A stretch of 64,000 bases of DNA from Burkholderiales bacterium. Its GTDB lineage: Bacteria; Pseudomonadota; Gammaproteobacteria; Burkholderiales; Burkholderiaceae_E. This document shows, one piece after another, positions 35,055 through 45,089 of this stretch. The stretch covers positions 1 to 64,000 of the forward strand of contig JAIYCW010000055.1 of assembly GCA_027487815.1 (NCBI GenBank). The letters run 5' to 3'. Positions within the stretch are counted from its first letter, which is position 1; the number at the start of each line of letters is the position of its first letter. The notes beneath the pieces were generated by a model. That model searched no databases. It saw only the letters and a list, made by a program, of their open reading frames with translations, and was not told the DNA's origin. The position numbers and the translations under genes were made by a program.

Positions 35055-36506
35055 TCACCAGGCTCCCCCAAGTGTCTTGGCCAGTGTGATCACCGCCTGC
35101 AGCCGTGCGGACTGCAGCTGAACCAGGGCGCGTTCCTGCGCGAGGGTCTGGCGTTGGGTTTCCAGCAATTCAAAAAATGGTGTTACCCCGGCCGCATGGC
35201 GACGCTGGGTCAGGCGTGAAGCTTCCCGGCTGGCTTGCAGCGCCTGGTTTTGCGCTGCAGTCTGTTCGGTGAGGCTGCGCAGTCCAAGCAAGGTGTCTTG
35301 TACCTCACCAAAAGCGCCGAGTACTTGTTGACGATAGTTGGCCACGCTTTCTTCATAACCCGCTTGTGCACGAGAGAGATTCGCTTGATTCCTGCCGCCA
35401 TCCAGCAAGGGAATGCTGAGGGCCGTGCCGACGAATGGGCCTAGCAGCCAAGTGCGGCTGCTCCAGCGAAACAGATCGCCCAAATCCGAGGACTCAAAAC
35501 CTCCACTGCCGGTGAGCCGCAAGGCCGGGAAGAAGGCTGCCTTGGCCACGCCAATCCGCTGATTGGCTGCCGCCATCTGGCGCTGTGCAGCAGCAATGTC
35601 GAGTCGCCGCTCAAGCAGGCTAGAGGGCAACCCTGCGGGCAGCGCAGGCAGGGGAGCATTGGCTTGCACCAAGGCGCCAGCGGAATGAATAGCCAGCGCT
35701 GGCTGGCCAACCAGCACACCAAGAGTCTGCGCCAGTTGATCAGCCGCACCAATCAGGCGTGAGCGCTCGGCCTGCTGAGCTGCAACATCTGCCATCACAC
35801 GCTGAACATCCAGGGCGGTGGCGTCGCCGAGCTCGACGCGCTTTCTCAAAATGCGCAGTTCCTGCTCGCGCAGTTCAATTGACTTGCTCAATAACTGCGC
35901 CTCAGCGCGCTGGCTTTGTTGTCCGTAGTAAGCCGAAGCAATCGTGGCACTCAGGCTGAGCTTGAAATGTTCAAGCAATGCTGCCTGGGATTGCGCATCC
36001 AATCGGGCCGCCTGCGTGCTGGCCGCGATCCGTCCAAACAAATCCACTTCGTAGGCCACAGATACTGGAGCACGCCAAAAAGTGCGGGCTGGCACATCCG
36101 ATCCTGGTGGCAATCCGCTGGCTGCAGCCGAACTGCGGCTTCGTGTTGGCCCAATGCCGGTAGAGGCTTGCAGAGCGCCGTCAGCCGCCTGCACACCGAT
36201 CAGCGCTTGCGCTTGCTTTAAACGCGCTGCTGCAACCGCCAGCGACGGACTGTTGGCGAGGCCTTGTTCGATCAATTGTTGCAAGGTCGCATCATTCAAC
36301 ACCGCCCACCACTGGCCTTTGGACGCGCTATCCTGGGGTCTGGCGCTTTGCCACAACCCCGCCTCACTAGACGGCAAGTCCACCGTGTATTGGGGGGGTA
36401 ATGCAGTCTCAACTGGCGCAGAGCTGGGCACCAAAGACTGGCAGCCACCGAGCAGTGCAATCGCGCCCATTGCAACGGGCAGAGCCCGCAAACTCAAGCG
36501 GCTCAT
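35055..36506 (-). CDS. RND efflux outer-membrane lipoprotein (OprM/NodT family)
   Basis: The 483-residue TolC-like channel has a lipobox LLGGC at residues 18-22, so it is lipid-anchored in the outer membrane. Two repeated efflux-protein domains are seen, with PSLAVAAARLKQAQALIGVQAADG, VSVAYEVDLFGRIAASTQAARLDAQSQ and RRLDIAAAQRQMAAANQRIGVAKAAFFPALRLTGSGGF. It overlaps the inner-membrane pump gene by four bases and completes the tripartite system. The MFS gene follows directly. Confidence 0.95.
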   Translation of the reverse strand: MSRLSLRALPVAMGAIALLGGCQSLVPSSAPVETALPPQYTVDLPSSEAGLWQSARPQDSASKGQWWAVLNDATLQQLIEQGLANSPSLAVAAARLKQAQALIGVQAADGALQASTGIGPTRSRSSAAASGLPPGSDVPARTFWRAPVSVAYEVDLFGRIAASTQAARLDAQSQAALLEHFKLSLSATIASAYYGQQSQRAEAQLLSKSIELREQELRILRKRVELGDATALDVQRVMADVAAQQAERSRLIGAADQLAQTLGVLVGQPALAIHSAGALVQANAPLPALPAGLPSSLLERRLDIAAAQRQMAAANQRIGVAKAAFFPALRLTGSGGFESSDLGDLFRWSSRTWLLGPFVGTALSIPLLDGGRNQANLSRAQAGYEESVANYRQQVLGAFGEVQDTLLGLRSLTEQTAAQNQALQASREASRLTQRRHAAGVTPFFELLETQRQTLAQERALVQLQSARLQAVITLAKTLGGAW

Positions 36507-39500
36507 TTCGAAGCTCCCTTGGCAAATGGCAGGCGCACCAGTACATAAAACACAGGGGTCAGAATCAGACCAAAAAAGGTCACCCCCAACATGCCCGAAA
36601 ACACCGCCACGCCCATGACATGACGCATTTCACTGCCTGCTCCTTGCGAAAACACCAAGGGCAAGACGCCCATAATGAATGCGAACGAGGTCATCAGGAT
36701 GGGGCGCAGCCGCAGGCGGCAGGATTCCAGAGCAGCTTCAATCACGCTGCGCCCTTGCTCCTCGAGCTCGCGCGCAAACTCGATAATCAGAATCGCGTTT
36801 TTCGCCGATAACCCCACCAATACAAACAAGGCTATCTGGGTAAACACGTTGTTATCCCCCCGGGTGAGATACACGCCGGCGAGCGCCGAGGCGATGGCAG
36901 CAGGCACGATCAGGATGACTGCCAGCGGCAAGGTCCAGCTCTCGTATTGCGCAGCCAACACCAGATAGACCAGCAGCAAACATAAGGGAAACACGAAGAT
37001 CATCGTGTTGCCAGCGAGGATCTCCTGATAGGTCAGATCGGTCCATTCATAGGCGATCCCTTTGGGTAGGGTTTCCTTGAGGATGGACTCCATCGCAGCT
37101 TGCGCCTGGCCGGAAGAAAAGCCTGGCGCGGCCCCGCCATTGAGGTCGGCGGTGACAAACGCGTTATAGCGTTGCACCCGATCTGGCCCGAAAGTGTTGG
37201 TCACTTCGAGTAAGGTATTGATCGGTACCAAATCGCCTTTCGCGTTGCGCACCTTGAGCAGATTGATGTCTTCGGCTTTGGAGCGATAGGGCGCATCGGC
37301 CTGCACCACCACCTGGAAGGTGCGGCCGAACTTGTTAAAGTCATTCACGTAAAGCGAGCCCAGGTTGATCTGCAAGGTCTCGAACACGTCACCCAGCCGC
37401 ACGCCTTGTTGTTTGGCGCGGGTGCGATCAACATCGGCATTCAGGCTCGGCACATTCACCTCATAGCTGGAAAACACGCCAGCCAGTTGAGGGGTTTGCC
37501 ATGCCTTCATCTGCACCGCTTTAGTGGCTTGATAGAGTGCATCAAAGCCCAGATTGGCGCGATCTTCGATTTGCAGGCGAAAACCGCCAATGGTGCCCAG
37601 GCCATCAACAGCGGGGGGTGGAAACACGGCCAGAAACGCATCCTGGATCTGGCCCAATGAGCCATTCAATCGCCCTACGGTGGGGAATAGCTGGGTGTCG
37701 GGACTCTTGCGCTTATCAAAGTCTTTCAAGGTAAAAAACACGATGCCTTCGGAAGGCGACGCGGTAAATCCGTTGATCGACAGACCGGCAAATGCAGCGG
37801 CCGCTTCCACCGCAGGATCTTTCAAGCCGATCTCAATCATCTGATTGATGACCTTTTCGGTGCGATCAAGCGAGGCGGCTTCGGGCAGCTTGGCAAACGC
37901 CACCAGGTATTGCTTATCCTGGGTGGGTACAAAGCCCGAGGGTACGGCTTTGAATAGCCAGAAAGCAGCGCCTGCCAAAGCAACATAGAGCAGGAGCGCC
38001 AATGATTTGCGCCCGAGGATGCCACTTACCGAGCGGCTGTAGGTGCGTGAAGCGGCACCAAAGGATCGGTTGAACAGGCGAAAAAATCCACCGAATACCG
38101 TATCAATGATTCGTGTAAGCACGTCTGGCTTGGCATCGTGAGGCTTGAGCAAGGCTGCCGCCAAGGCCGGTGACAAGGTCAGCGAATTGATCGCCGAAAT
38201 CACAGTGGAGATCGCAATCGTGAGGGCGAATTGCCGGTAGAACTGCCCGGTGAGCCCCGATACAAAAGCAATCGGCACAAACACTGCGCACAGCACCAGG
38301 GCAATTGCGATGATCGGCCCCGATACTTCACGCATGGCCTTGTAGGTGGCTTCACGCGGCGATAAGCCCTCTTCAATGTTGCGCTCGACGTTTTCGACCA
38401 CGACGATCGCATCGTCGACTACAATCCCAATGGCCAACACCAGGCCAAACAAAGTCAGGGTGTTGATCGAAAATCCGAAAGCCAGCATGACTGCAAATGT
38501 GCCCACAATCGAGACCGGCACCGCAAGCAAAGGAATGATGGAAGCCCGCCAGGTTTGCAGGAACACAATCACTACCAGCACTACCAGGGCGATAGCTTCA
38601 AGCAGGGTCGATACCACCGCATTGATCGAAGCGCGGACAAACTGGGTGGGGTCGTAGGCAATCTCGTAATCGAGCCCGGCGGGAAAATTCGCCTTTAGCT
38701 CATTCATCTTGCTGCGCACATCATTGGAGAGCTGCAGGGCATTGGCAGTGGGGCTCTGAAACACCGCAATTGCCACCGACGCTTTGGTATTTAGTTTGCT
38801 GCGCAGTGCATAGGCATTGCCGCCAAGCTCCATCCTCGCAACATCCTTCAAGCGCACGATCGCGCCTTCGTTGGCCCGCACAATGATCTCGCCAAACTCC
38901 TGTTCCGTTTCGAGCCGGCCCTTGGTGGTGACGTTGATTTGGAAAGGCGCATTGGCTGATGGAGGTGCACCGATCACGCCAGCTGCTGCCTGCTGGTTTT
39001 GCTCGCGAATCGCATTGACCACATCACTGGCAGTTAAACCACGGCCAGCGAGCTTGAGCGGATCGACCCAAATGCGCATCGCGTAGTCGCCGCCCCCGAA
39101 CACGATGACCTCGCCCATCCCCGAGATGCGCGCGAGCTCGTCCTTGATATTGAGCGTGGAGTAATTGCGCTGATACAGCTCATCAAGTGAGTTGTCAGGC
39201 GAGTACATGTTCACCACCATCGTGAGGGATGGGGAGGACTTGGCGGTTGTGACGCCTATGCGACGCACCTCTTCAGGTAAACGTGGCAGCGAGCGCTGCA
39301 CCCGGTTTTGCACCTGGGTTTCGGCTTGCTCGACATTGGTGCCGATCTTGAAAGTAATGGTGAGGGTGAGCGAACCATCGCTGGTGGATTGCGAGCTCAT
39401 GTAGAGCATGTTCTCCACACCATTGATCTGCTCTTCCAGGGGCGAGGCCACGGTCTCGGCAATCACCTTTGGATTGGCCCCGGGATATTGGGCTCGCACC

Positions 39501-39637
39501 ACCACGGAGGGCGGGGCCACCTCAGGGTACTCGGAGATGGGAAGCTGGAAAATCGAAATGCATCCGGCCATGAAGACCAGAATCGACAGGACAGCCGCAA
39601 AAATCGGGCGGTCGATGAAAAAGCGCGACAGGTTCAT
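36503..39637 (-). CDS. RND multidrug efflux pump, HAE1 (AcrB) family
   Basis: The 1044-residue proton-driven pump starts MNLSRFFIDRPIFAAVLSILVFMAGCISIFQLPI. It has 12 predicted membrane segments and two large periplasmic loops. The proton-relay aspartates Asp408-Asp409 lie in GIVVDDAIVVVENVERN. GLSPREATYKAMREVSGPIIAIALVLCAVFVPIAF is typical of HAE1. The specificity cannot be read from the sequence. It is flanked by its adaptor (upstream, no gap) and outer-membrane channel (four-base overlap). Confidence 0.97.
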   Translation of the reverse strand: MNLSRFFIDRPIFAAVLSILVFMAGCISIFQLPISEYPEVAPPSVVVRAQYPGANPKVIAETVASPLEEQINGVENMLYMSSQSTSDGSLTLTITFKIGTNVEQAETQVQNRVQRSLPRLPEEVRRIGVTTAKSSPSLTMVVNMYSPDNSLDELYQRNYSTLNIKDELARISGMGEVIVFGGGDYAMRIWVDPLKLAGRGLTASDVVNAIREQNQQAAAGVIGAPPSANAPFQINVTTKGRLETEQEFGEIIVRANEGAIVRLKDVARMELGGNAYALRSKLNTKASVAIAVFQSPTANALQLSNDVRSKMNELKANFPAGLDYEIAYDPTQFVRASINAVVSTLLEAIALVVLVVIVFLQTWRASIIPLLAVPVSIVGTFAVMLAFGFSINTLTLFGLVLAIGIVVDDAIVVVENVERNIEEGLSPREATYKAMREVSGPIIAIALVLCAVFVPIAFVSGLTGQFYRQFALTIAISTVISAINSLTLSPALAAALLKPHDAKPDVLTRIIDTVFGGFFRLFNRSFGAASRTYSRSVSGILGRKSLALLLYVALAGAAFWLFKAVPSGFVPTQDKQYLVAFAKLPEAASLDRTEKVINQMIEIGLKDPAVEAAAAFAGLSINGFTASPSEGIVFFTLKDFDKRKSPDTQLFPTVGRLNGSLGQIQDAFLAVFPPPAVDGLGTIGGFRLQIEDRANLGFDALYQATKAVQMKAWQTPQLAGVFSSYEVNVPSLNADVDRTRAKQQGVRLGDVFETLQINLGSLYVNDFNKFGRTFQVVVQADAPYRSKAEDINLLKVRNAKGDLVPINTLLEVTNTFGPDRVQRYNAFVTADLNGGAAPGFSSGQAQAAMESILKETLPKGIAYEWTDLTYQEILAGNTMIFVFPLCLLLVYLVLAAQYESWTLPLAVILIVPAAIASALAGVYLTRGDNNVFTQIALFVLVGLSAKNAILIIEFARELEEQGRSVIEAALESCRLRLRPILMTSFAFIMGVLPLVFSQGAGSEMRHVMGVAVFSGMLGVTFFGLILTPVFYVLVRLPFAKGASK

Positions 39638-40873
39638 TTACTTTTTGGCCTTGTCGCTATCAGCCGCCGGAGGATTCACAACTTGCAACATCGGCACTTC
39701 GCTGGGTGCAATACCCATGCCAGGGCGAATACGCTGCAGGCCATTGACGACGACTTTCTCGCCTGCCTTCAAGCCACTGAGGATCACCCGTAGACCAGCT
39801 AGCGCCGGGTCGTCGCTGGTGGAGCCTACGGTGATGGCCCGCTGCTCGGGGGCATTGTTCGCCCCGACTACGACCACAAACTTGCGGTTCTGATCGGTGC
39901 CAATTGCTTGCTCGGCAACCAATACTGCTTTGCTAGCCCCGGTTGGCGCCTGGTCAAGCCGCACCCGGGCAAACAGGCCCGGTGTGAACTGGCCTTTCGG
40001 GTTGGCAAACACCGCGCGCAGTCGAATCGTGCCACTGGCCGGGTCAAGCCGGTTATCGACAAAAGCAATCTTGCCCGCGTGTGGGAACCCCGCTTCGTTG
40101 CTCAGGCCCATGGCGACTTTTGCACCCACCGCCTGAGCAGCACCACCCAAGCGCAAATACAGGCGCTCATCGGCATCGAAGCTCAGATAGATCGGATCGT
40201 TCGCCACGATGCTTGTGATGGCTGCAGCACCGTTGGCTTCGACCAGGTTGCCCGCGGTGAGCTCGGCTCGCCCAATTCGCCCTGAGATGGGCGCAGTCAA
40301 GCGGGTGAAGCTCAAATTCAGGCGCGCTGAATCAATGCTGGCCTGCGCGGAGCGGATCGACACCTCCAGATCGCGGACACTTGCCGCACGCTCGTCCACT
40401 TCGCGTTGAGTGGCGGCTTGCTCAGCCAGGAGCTTTTGGGATCGTGTAAGTTCTGCGCGCGCGAGTTCAAGCCGGTTTTTGAAGCCTGCCTGGGACGCCT
40501 CCTGGCGCGAGAGTTCTTGCTGAAACGGTCGGGGATCAATACTGACCAGGAGATCGCCCTTGCGCACCAACGCGCCTGCTGTGAAGTGAACCTTTTCAAT
40601 CACGCCAGCCACTCGGGAGCGCAGTTGTACCTGCTCTACTGCTTCAAGCCTTCCGGAAAATTCAAAGCGCTCGGAGACTTCGCGCTCGATGGCGGCTGCA
40701 ACGGTGACCGGAAGCGCAGGAGGGGGCCCAGCAGGGGTTGCAGGATTTGGAGTATCCGGGGCTTTCGAGCAGGCCGCCAACACAACCAACCCGGCGAGCA
40801 GTGCGGTTCGACAGGCGCCAAATGAACGGGTTCTGGGAGTTTGGGCGATCGTGCGAGGCAACATGCGGGGCAT
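39638..40873 (-). CDS. RND efflux periplasmic adaptor (AcrA family)
   Basis: The 411-residue membrane fusion protein has a lipoprotein signal with lipobox LAAC at about residues 32-35 (CSKAPDTPN follows). The barrel-sandwich and hairpin regions are SERFEFSGRLEAVEQVQLRSRVAGVIEKVHFTAG and the coiled coil ELSRQEASQAGFKNRLELARAELTRSQKLLAEQ. LTAPISGRIGRAELTAGNLVEA and the C-terminal LKAGEKVVVNGLQRIRPG complete the fold. It is the first gene of the four-gene operon. No TetR-type repressor gene is adjacent, unlike many acrAB operons. Confidence 0.96.
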   Translation of the reverse strand: MPRMLPRTIAQTPRTRSFGACRTALLAGLVVLAACSKAPDTPNPATPAGPPPALPVTVAAAIEREVSERFEFSGRLEAVEQVQLRSRVAGVIEKVHFTAGALVRKGDLLVSIDPRPFQQELSRQEASQAGFKNRLELARAELTRSQKLLAEQAATQREVDERAASVRDLEVSIRSAQASIDSARLNLSFTRLTAPISGRIGRAELTAGNLVEANGAAAITSIVANDPIYLSFDADERLYLRLGGAAQAVGAKVAMGLSNEAGFPHAGKIAFVDNRLDPASGTIRLRAVFANPKGQFTPGLFARVRLDQAPTGASKAVLVAEQAIGTDQNRKFVVVVGANNAPEQRAITVGSTSDDPALAGLRVILSGLKAGEKVVVNGLQRIRPGMGIAPSEVPMLQVVNPPAADSDKAKK

Positions 40874-40963
40874 CCGAACTGGAGGAAGCCTTCGATAATG
40901 CCATAGCAGTTTAAAGTGGTGGTTTCCGCCTCAGCTTGGCGCTTACTTCAAACTTTTGACACT

Positions 40964-41917
40964 ATGACCCCACACTTGACCTCCCCTCAAACTTCCGTGG
41001 CCCCTGTTTCGGTGGGTCTTATTGGTCTGGGCGCCATGGGCATGGGCATGGCAACCTCGCTGCGCCGCGCAGGCTATCTGGTCCATGCTTATGACCTGCG
41101 GCCAGGAGTGGCCGCTGAGTTTGCAAGCCAAGGCGGTGTGGCTTGCAGTTCCCTGCAAGAGCTCGGAGAGGCCTGCTCGGTCGTGGTGAGTGTCGTGCTC
41201 AATGCAGCGCAAGTCGAAGCGGTATTACACGGCGCTGGCGACAGTGCGCAAGGATCGAGGGGTGTGTTGGCTGCAATGCGGCCCGGAGCTACTTTTGTAA
41301 TGTGCTCCACGGTTGATCCCGCTCGATCCATCGCTTTTGAATCACAAGCACAAGCGCGCGGTGTGCATTATGTGGATGCTCCAATATCAGGTGGAGCGGT
41401 GCGGGCGGCCAAGGGAGAGCTGACCATCATGTCTTCTGCAAGTGCGCAAGCTTACGAAGCCGCTGGGCCTGTGCTCGATGCCATGGCCGCCAAGGTGTAT
41501 CGACTGGGCGATCGGGCAGGGATGGGCAGCAAAGTCAAGATCATCAATCAACTGTTGGCAGGCGTGCATATTGCCGCTGCAGCCGAGGCGATGGCGCTAG
41601 GGCTGCGCGAAGGGGTCGATGCGAATGCCCTCTACGAAGTCATAACTCATAGCGCCGGCAATAGCTGGATGTTTGAGAACCGCATGGCCCATGTATTGGC
41701 GGGCGATTACACGCCGCTTTCAGCCGTGGACATCTTTGTGAAAGACCTCGGACTAGTGTTGGATACCGCGCGCGCGAGCAAGTTTCCTTTACCGCTGTCT
41801 GCGACTGCGCACCAGATGTTCATGCAGGCTTCAAGCGCGGGCTATGCGCACGAGGATGACAGCGCGGTGATCAAGATTTTTCCGGGGATCAAGTTGCCGC
41901 GCGGCTCAGCAGATTGA
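40964..41917 (+). CDS. NAD(P)-dependent 3-hydroxyacid dehydrogenase (3-hydroxyisobutyrate dehydrogenase/LtnD family)
   Basis: The 317-residue beta-hydroxyacid dehydrogenase has the Rossmann motif GLIGLGAMGMGMA, the substrate loop DAPISGGAVRAAKGELTIM and the catalytic lysine region GMGSKVKIINQLLAGVH. HSAGNSWMFENR and VDIFVKDLGLVLDTA follow. L-threonate dehydrogenase-like enzymes share these features; the substrate is not certain. The ATG at 40964 gives the family length; an upstream in-frame GTG would run into the divergent adaptor gene region. The 3' end overlaps the convergent carboxylase gene by 29 bases, suggesting a linked catabolic role. Confidence 0.88.
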   Translation: MTPHLTSPQTSVAPVSVGLIGLGAMGMGMATSLRRAGYLVHAYDLRPGVAAEFASQGGVACSSLQELGEACSVVVSVVLNAAQVEAVLHGAGDSAQGSRGVLAAMRPGATFVMCSTVDPARSIAFESQAQARGVHYVDAPISGGAVRAAKGELTIMSSASAQAYEAAGPVLDAMAAKVYRLGDRAGMGSKVKIINQLLAGVHIAAAAEAMALGLREGVDANALYEVITHSAGNSWMFENRMAHVLAGDYTPLSAVDIFVKDLGLVLDTARASKFPLPLSATAHQMFMQASSAGYAHEDDSAVIKIFPGIKLPRGSAD

Positions 41918-44900
41918 GCTGGGCGATCAGCCAGGCTCGGGTATCGCTTGGGTTGATCACATGATCGATTTCCAGGTAGCTTGCCATGTTGAGAGCCTTG
42001 CCTTTTTCATAAGCTGCATCAAGCAGGCTTTGAAACCGGGCTTCGCGCTGATCAGCCGGGCAAGCTTCAAGCTCCTTGCGATAGCCCAGCCGCACTGCAC
42101 CTTCCAATCCCATGGCACCAAACTCGGCTTGCGGCCAGGCAACAATGTTGGAGGGGGCAGCAAAACTACCCCCAGCCATCGCTTGCGCCCCCAGGCCATA
42201 GCCCTTGCGCAGTACAACCACCAGTAACCCGGAGTTCAGCTCACCGGCTGCGTTGAAAAGTCGTGAGGCTTTGCGCACCATGCCTTGTGCCTCGGATTGA
42301 GGCCCCACCATAAATCCTGGCGTATCGCATAAGGAAATCACTGGTAGATGCCATTTGCGCATCAGATGCAAAAAGTCATGCATCTTGTCGCATGCGTCTG
42401 CATCCAGGGCTCCGCCAAGATGCTTGGGATTGTTGCTCATCAACCCGATTGGTTTACCGCCGATGCGCGCAAGGCCGGTGACCACGCCCACTCCATACGC
42501 AGCGCGCAGCTCGATAAAGGTATCGACATCGACCAAGCCGCGAATCACATCGCGCACCTCATAGACGCGCAAGCGGTTGTGCGGTATAGCATGCTCGAGT
42601 GCGTCAGACGCAGGGGCAGGCGCATGGTGCGTCGAGTTTTGCAGCAAACCAACGATTTGTCGTGCAATCAGGGTCGCTTCACGATCATCCTCACACAGCA
42701 CATCAATCACGCCGTTGGCCGCTTGAACTTTGCTTGGGCCGACCGCATCAGCAGGTACAACGCCCAAACCTCCCCCTTCAATCATGGCTGGCCCACCCAT
42801 ACCAATGCTGGAGTCGCGTGTGGCGATCAGCAGGTCACTGGCTCCGGCCAAGGCCGCATTGCCTGCAAAGCAGCGCCCCGCCACCACAGCAATTCGGGGC
42901 ACCACTCCCTCGAGCCTGCCGTAGTGCCAGAAGGTGGTGCAATCCAGGCCTGCCACGCCGAGCCAGTCCACATCTCCAGGGCGACCGCCTCCGCCTTCTG
43001 CAAAGATCACCACAGGCAGCTTGTGGCGATGCGCGAGACTCAGCAAGCGATCGGATTTTTTGTGGTTGAACATGCCCTGCGTACCAGCAAGCACGGTGTA
43101 GTCATAGGCCATCACCGCAACCTGGGCAGAAGGAGCGTTCAGATGGTCGGCATTGATGGTGCCGATCCCTGTAATCAGCCCATCAGCCGGGGTATTGGCC
43201 ACCAGATCATCCAGGCTGCGCCGGGTGCGTTGAGCGGCAATTGCAAACCCGCCGTATTCACGCAGGGAATCGGGATCGAGCAAGAGCGCGACGGATTCGC
43301 GGGCACTCATCAAGCCGCTGGCATGACGTTTGGCCATTGCCTGCGGTCGAGCAGCGTCTGCAAGCAGGGCCTGGCGAGATTGCAGTTCGATCCACGCGGG
43401 CGAGTGCGACTTTGGGTTCATGCTCGGCGCTTCATCTCGCTGCGAACCATCGACGGCTTGAAGCAGGGCGAGCACCTGATTGGGTTGAATGATCGCGCCC
43501 GGTTCCGTCGTGAGGCGCACTATTAGCGCCGCTGTTTGGGCAAGCACCTCATGCTCCATTTTCATCGCCTCGACAATCGCGCATACCTGGCCTGCTCGGA
43601 TACTGTCGCCCGGATGCACCAGCCATTGCACCAATCGGCCCGGCACCGGGCTGATCAGCTCTTCGGCTGGCGACGCCTGTTCTTGGGTAGCCTCAAGGTG
43701 AGGGCGCGTTTGGCTCCAGCGCTCAAACCACAACACATCGGGTGATTCATGCTGCGGAGTTCCGACCAATACTTTGAGGGCTTGCGCGGCAGCAGCCATT
43801 TCAGCAAGATTGGTGGCAATACCTTCGATTTGTACTTCGGCCATGGCGCTAAGCAGATCTTGAAAGAGCGCAACACGATTCTGGTCGGGCCGGCTGACGA
43901 TTAGCTTCGCGACCATGCTGTCATACAGCCCGTTGCATCCGGCGCCTGCTTCCAAGGCGCTATCCACACGAACTGCTGGGCCACCCGGCCAGTTGAGCCG
44001 CGTGATGGTGCCGGTGCTTGGCATCCACAGAGGCCCTTGTTCGGCATTGATCCGCACTTCAATGGCTTGCCCACGGCTTGCGGGCTCAAGGGCAAGATCC
44101 AGATGTTCGAGCGTAGCGCCCTGGGCGATGCGCAATTGGAGCTCGACCAAATCCAGGCCGGTGAGCTGCTCAGTCAAGGTGTGCTCGATCTGCAAGCGCG
44201 GATTGGCTTCAATGAACCATGAGGTGTTGCCATTGACCAAAAACTCGAGGGTAGTGAGGGAGCGCAACTTGAGCTCGTGTGCCATGTCGAGGCTGGCTTG
44301 CTTGAGCTGCTGCTGCAGCGCGGGGCTAAGGTCAGCAGCAGGAGCGAGTTCGATCAGCTTTTGGTGGCGCCGTTGGATGCTGCAATCACGCGAGCCCAGG
44401 ATTTGCACTGCCCCTTGGCCGTCGCCAATGACCTGTATTTCAATATGCCGCGCATGCTCAATAAGGGCCTCGAGATACAAACCCGCTTGGCCAAATGCGC
44501 GCTGCGCTTCCTGACTGGCTGCATCAAAAGTAGATTGCAACTCTTCGGTGTTGCGAATTATCCGGATTCCCCGACCACCGCCGCCCGCAATTGCTTTGAG
44601 CATCATGGCCGGGCTTTGGCCATCCGCACGAGAGCCATTGCGCCAATATGCAAGCGCGCCTTCCAGGTTAACCAGTGGTGCACTGGCTTGCGGGCATGAG
44701 ATGCCAAGCTGGGCGGCAAGTCGCAAAGCGGCCTGTTTGTCGCCAAGGGTTTTCAAAGTATCCGGGGTGGGGCCGATCCAACCGATTCCTGCGTCGTCAA
44801 GGGCTTGTGCCAGGGCCGCATCTTCGCTAAGGAATCCGATGCCGGGATGCACCCATTGCGCACCGCTCGCTTGAGCTTGCGCAACAATCCAGCTGCGATC

Positions 44901-45080
44901 CAAATACGCTTGCGGTCCGGCAGCAGGGTGCACTACCGTAGCGCAGGCGAGCCGGGCGGGTAGGCTTTGCGCGTCGTCTTGAGAACACAAAAGCGTTGTG
45001 GTCCATCCGAGGCGTCGCGCAGTGCGCAAGATTCGTAGTGCAGACTCCGCGCGGTTGGCGATCAGCAGATGTGGGGTCAT
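41889..45080 (-). CDS. single-chain biotin-dependent acyl-CoA carboxylase
   Basis: The 1063-residue polypeptide joins all three functions of an acyl-CoA carboxylase. A biotin carboxylase domain (about 1-450) has the ATP-grasp loop KAIAGGGGRGIR and FLVNGNTSWFIEANPRLQIEHTLTEQ. A biotinyl domain follows with the biotin lysine Lys507 in EAMKMEHE. A carboxyltransferase pair (about 560-1063) has GIGTINADHL, VMAYDYTVLAGTQGMFNHKKSDRL and CDTPGFMVGPQSEAQGMVRKASRLF. This resembles the single-chain long-chain-type acyl-CoA carboxylases rather than the usual two-subunit propionyl- or methylcrotonyl-CoA carboxylases. The start MTPHLLIANR is family-typical. It follows the isomerase gene by 9 bases. Confidence 0.9.
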   Translation of the reverse strand: MTPHLLIANRAESALRILRTARRLGWTTTLLCSQDDAQSLPARLACATVVHPAAGPQAYLDRSWIVAQAQASGAQWVHPGIGFLSEDAALAQALDDAGIGWIGPTPDTLKTLGDKQAALRLAAQLGISCPQASAPLVNLEGALAYWRNGSRADGQSPAMMLKAIAGGGGRGIRIIRNTEELQSTFDAASQEAQRAFGQAGLYLEALIEHARHIEIQVIGDGQGAVQILGSRDCSIQRRHQKLIELAPAADLSPALQQQLKQASLDMAHELKLRSLTTLEFLVNGNTSWFIEANPRLQIEHTLTEQLTGLDLVELQLRIAQGATLEHLDLALEPASRGQAIEVRINAEQGPLWMPSTGTITRLNWPGGPAVRVDSALEAGAGCNGLYDSMVAKLIVSRPDQNRVALFQDLLSAMAEVQIEGIATNLAEMAAAAQALKVLVGTPQHESPDVLWFERWSQTRPHLEATQEQASPAEELISPVPGRLVQWLVHPGDSIRAGQVCAIVEAMKMEHEVLAQTAALIVRLTTEPGAIIQPNQVLALLQAVDGSQRDEAPSMNPKSHSPAWIELQSRQALLADAARPQAMAKRHASGLMSARESVALLLDPDSLREYGGFAIAAQRTRRSLDDLVANTPADGLITGIGTINADHLNAPSAQVAVMAYDYTVLAGTQGMFNHKKSDRLLSLAHRHKLPVVIFAEGGGGRPGDVDWLGVAGLDCTTFWHYGRLEGVVPRIAVVAGRCFAGNAALAGASDLLIATRDSSIGMGGPAMIEGGGLGVVPADAVGPSKVQAANGVIDVLCEDDREATLIARQIVGLLQNSTHHAPAPASDALEHAIPHNRLRVYEVRDVIRGLVDVDTFIELRAAYGVGVVTGLARIGGKPIGLMSNNPKHLGGALDADACDKMHDFLHLMRKWHLPVISLCDTPGFMVGPQSEAQGMVRKASRLFNAAGELNSGLLVVVLRKGYGLGAQAMAGGSFAAPSNIVAWPQAEFGAMGLEGAVRLGYRKELEACPADQREARFQSLLDAAYEKGKALNMASYLEIDHVINPSDTRAWLIAQLNLLSRAAT

Positions 45081-45089
45081 GAAAAGCGA

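Noticed and set aside
42348-43526. 392-residue ORF antisense to the carboxylase
   Set aside because: Lies inside the conserved carboxyltransferase region on the other strand; composition is that of an antisense shadow.
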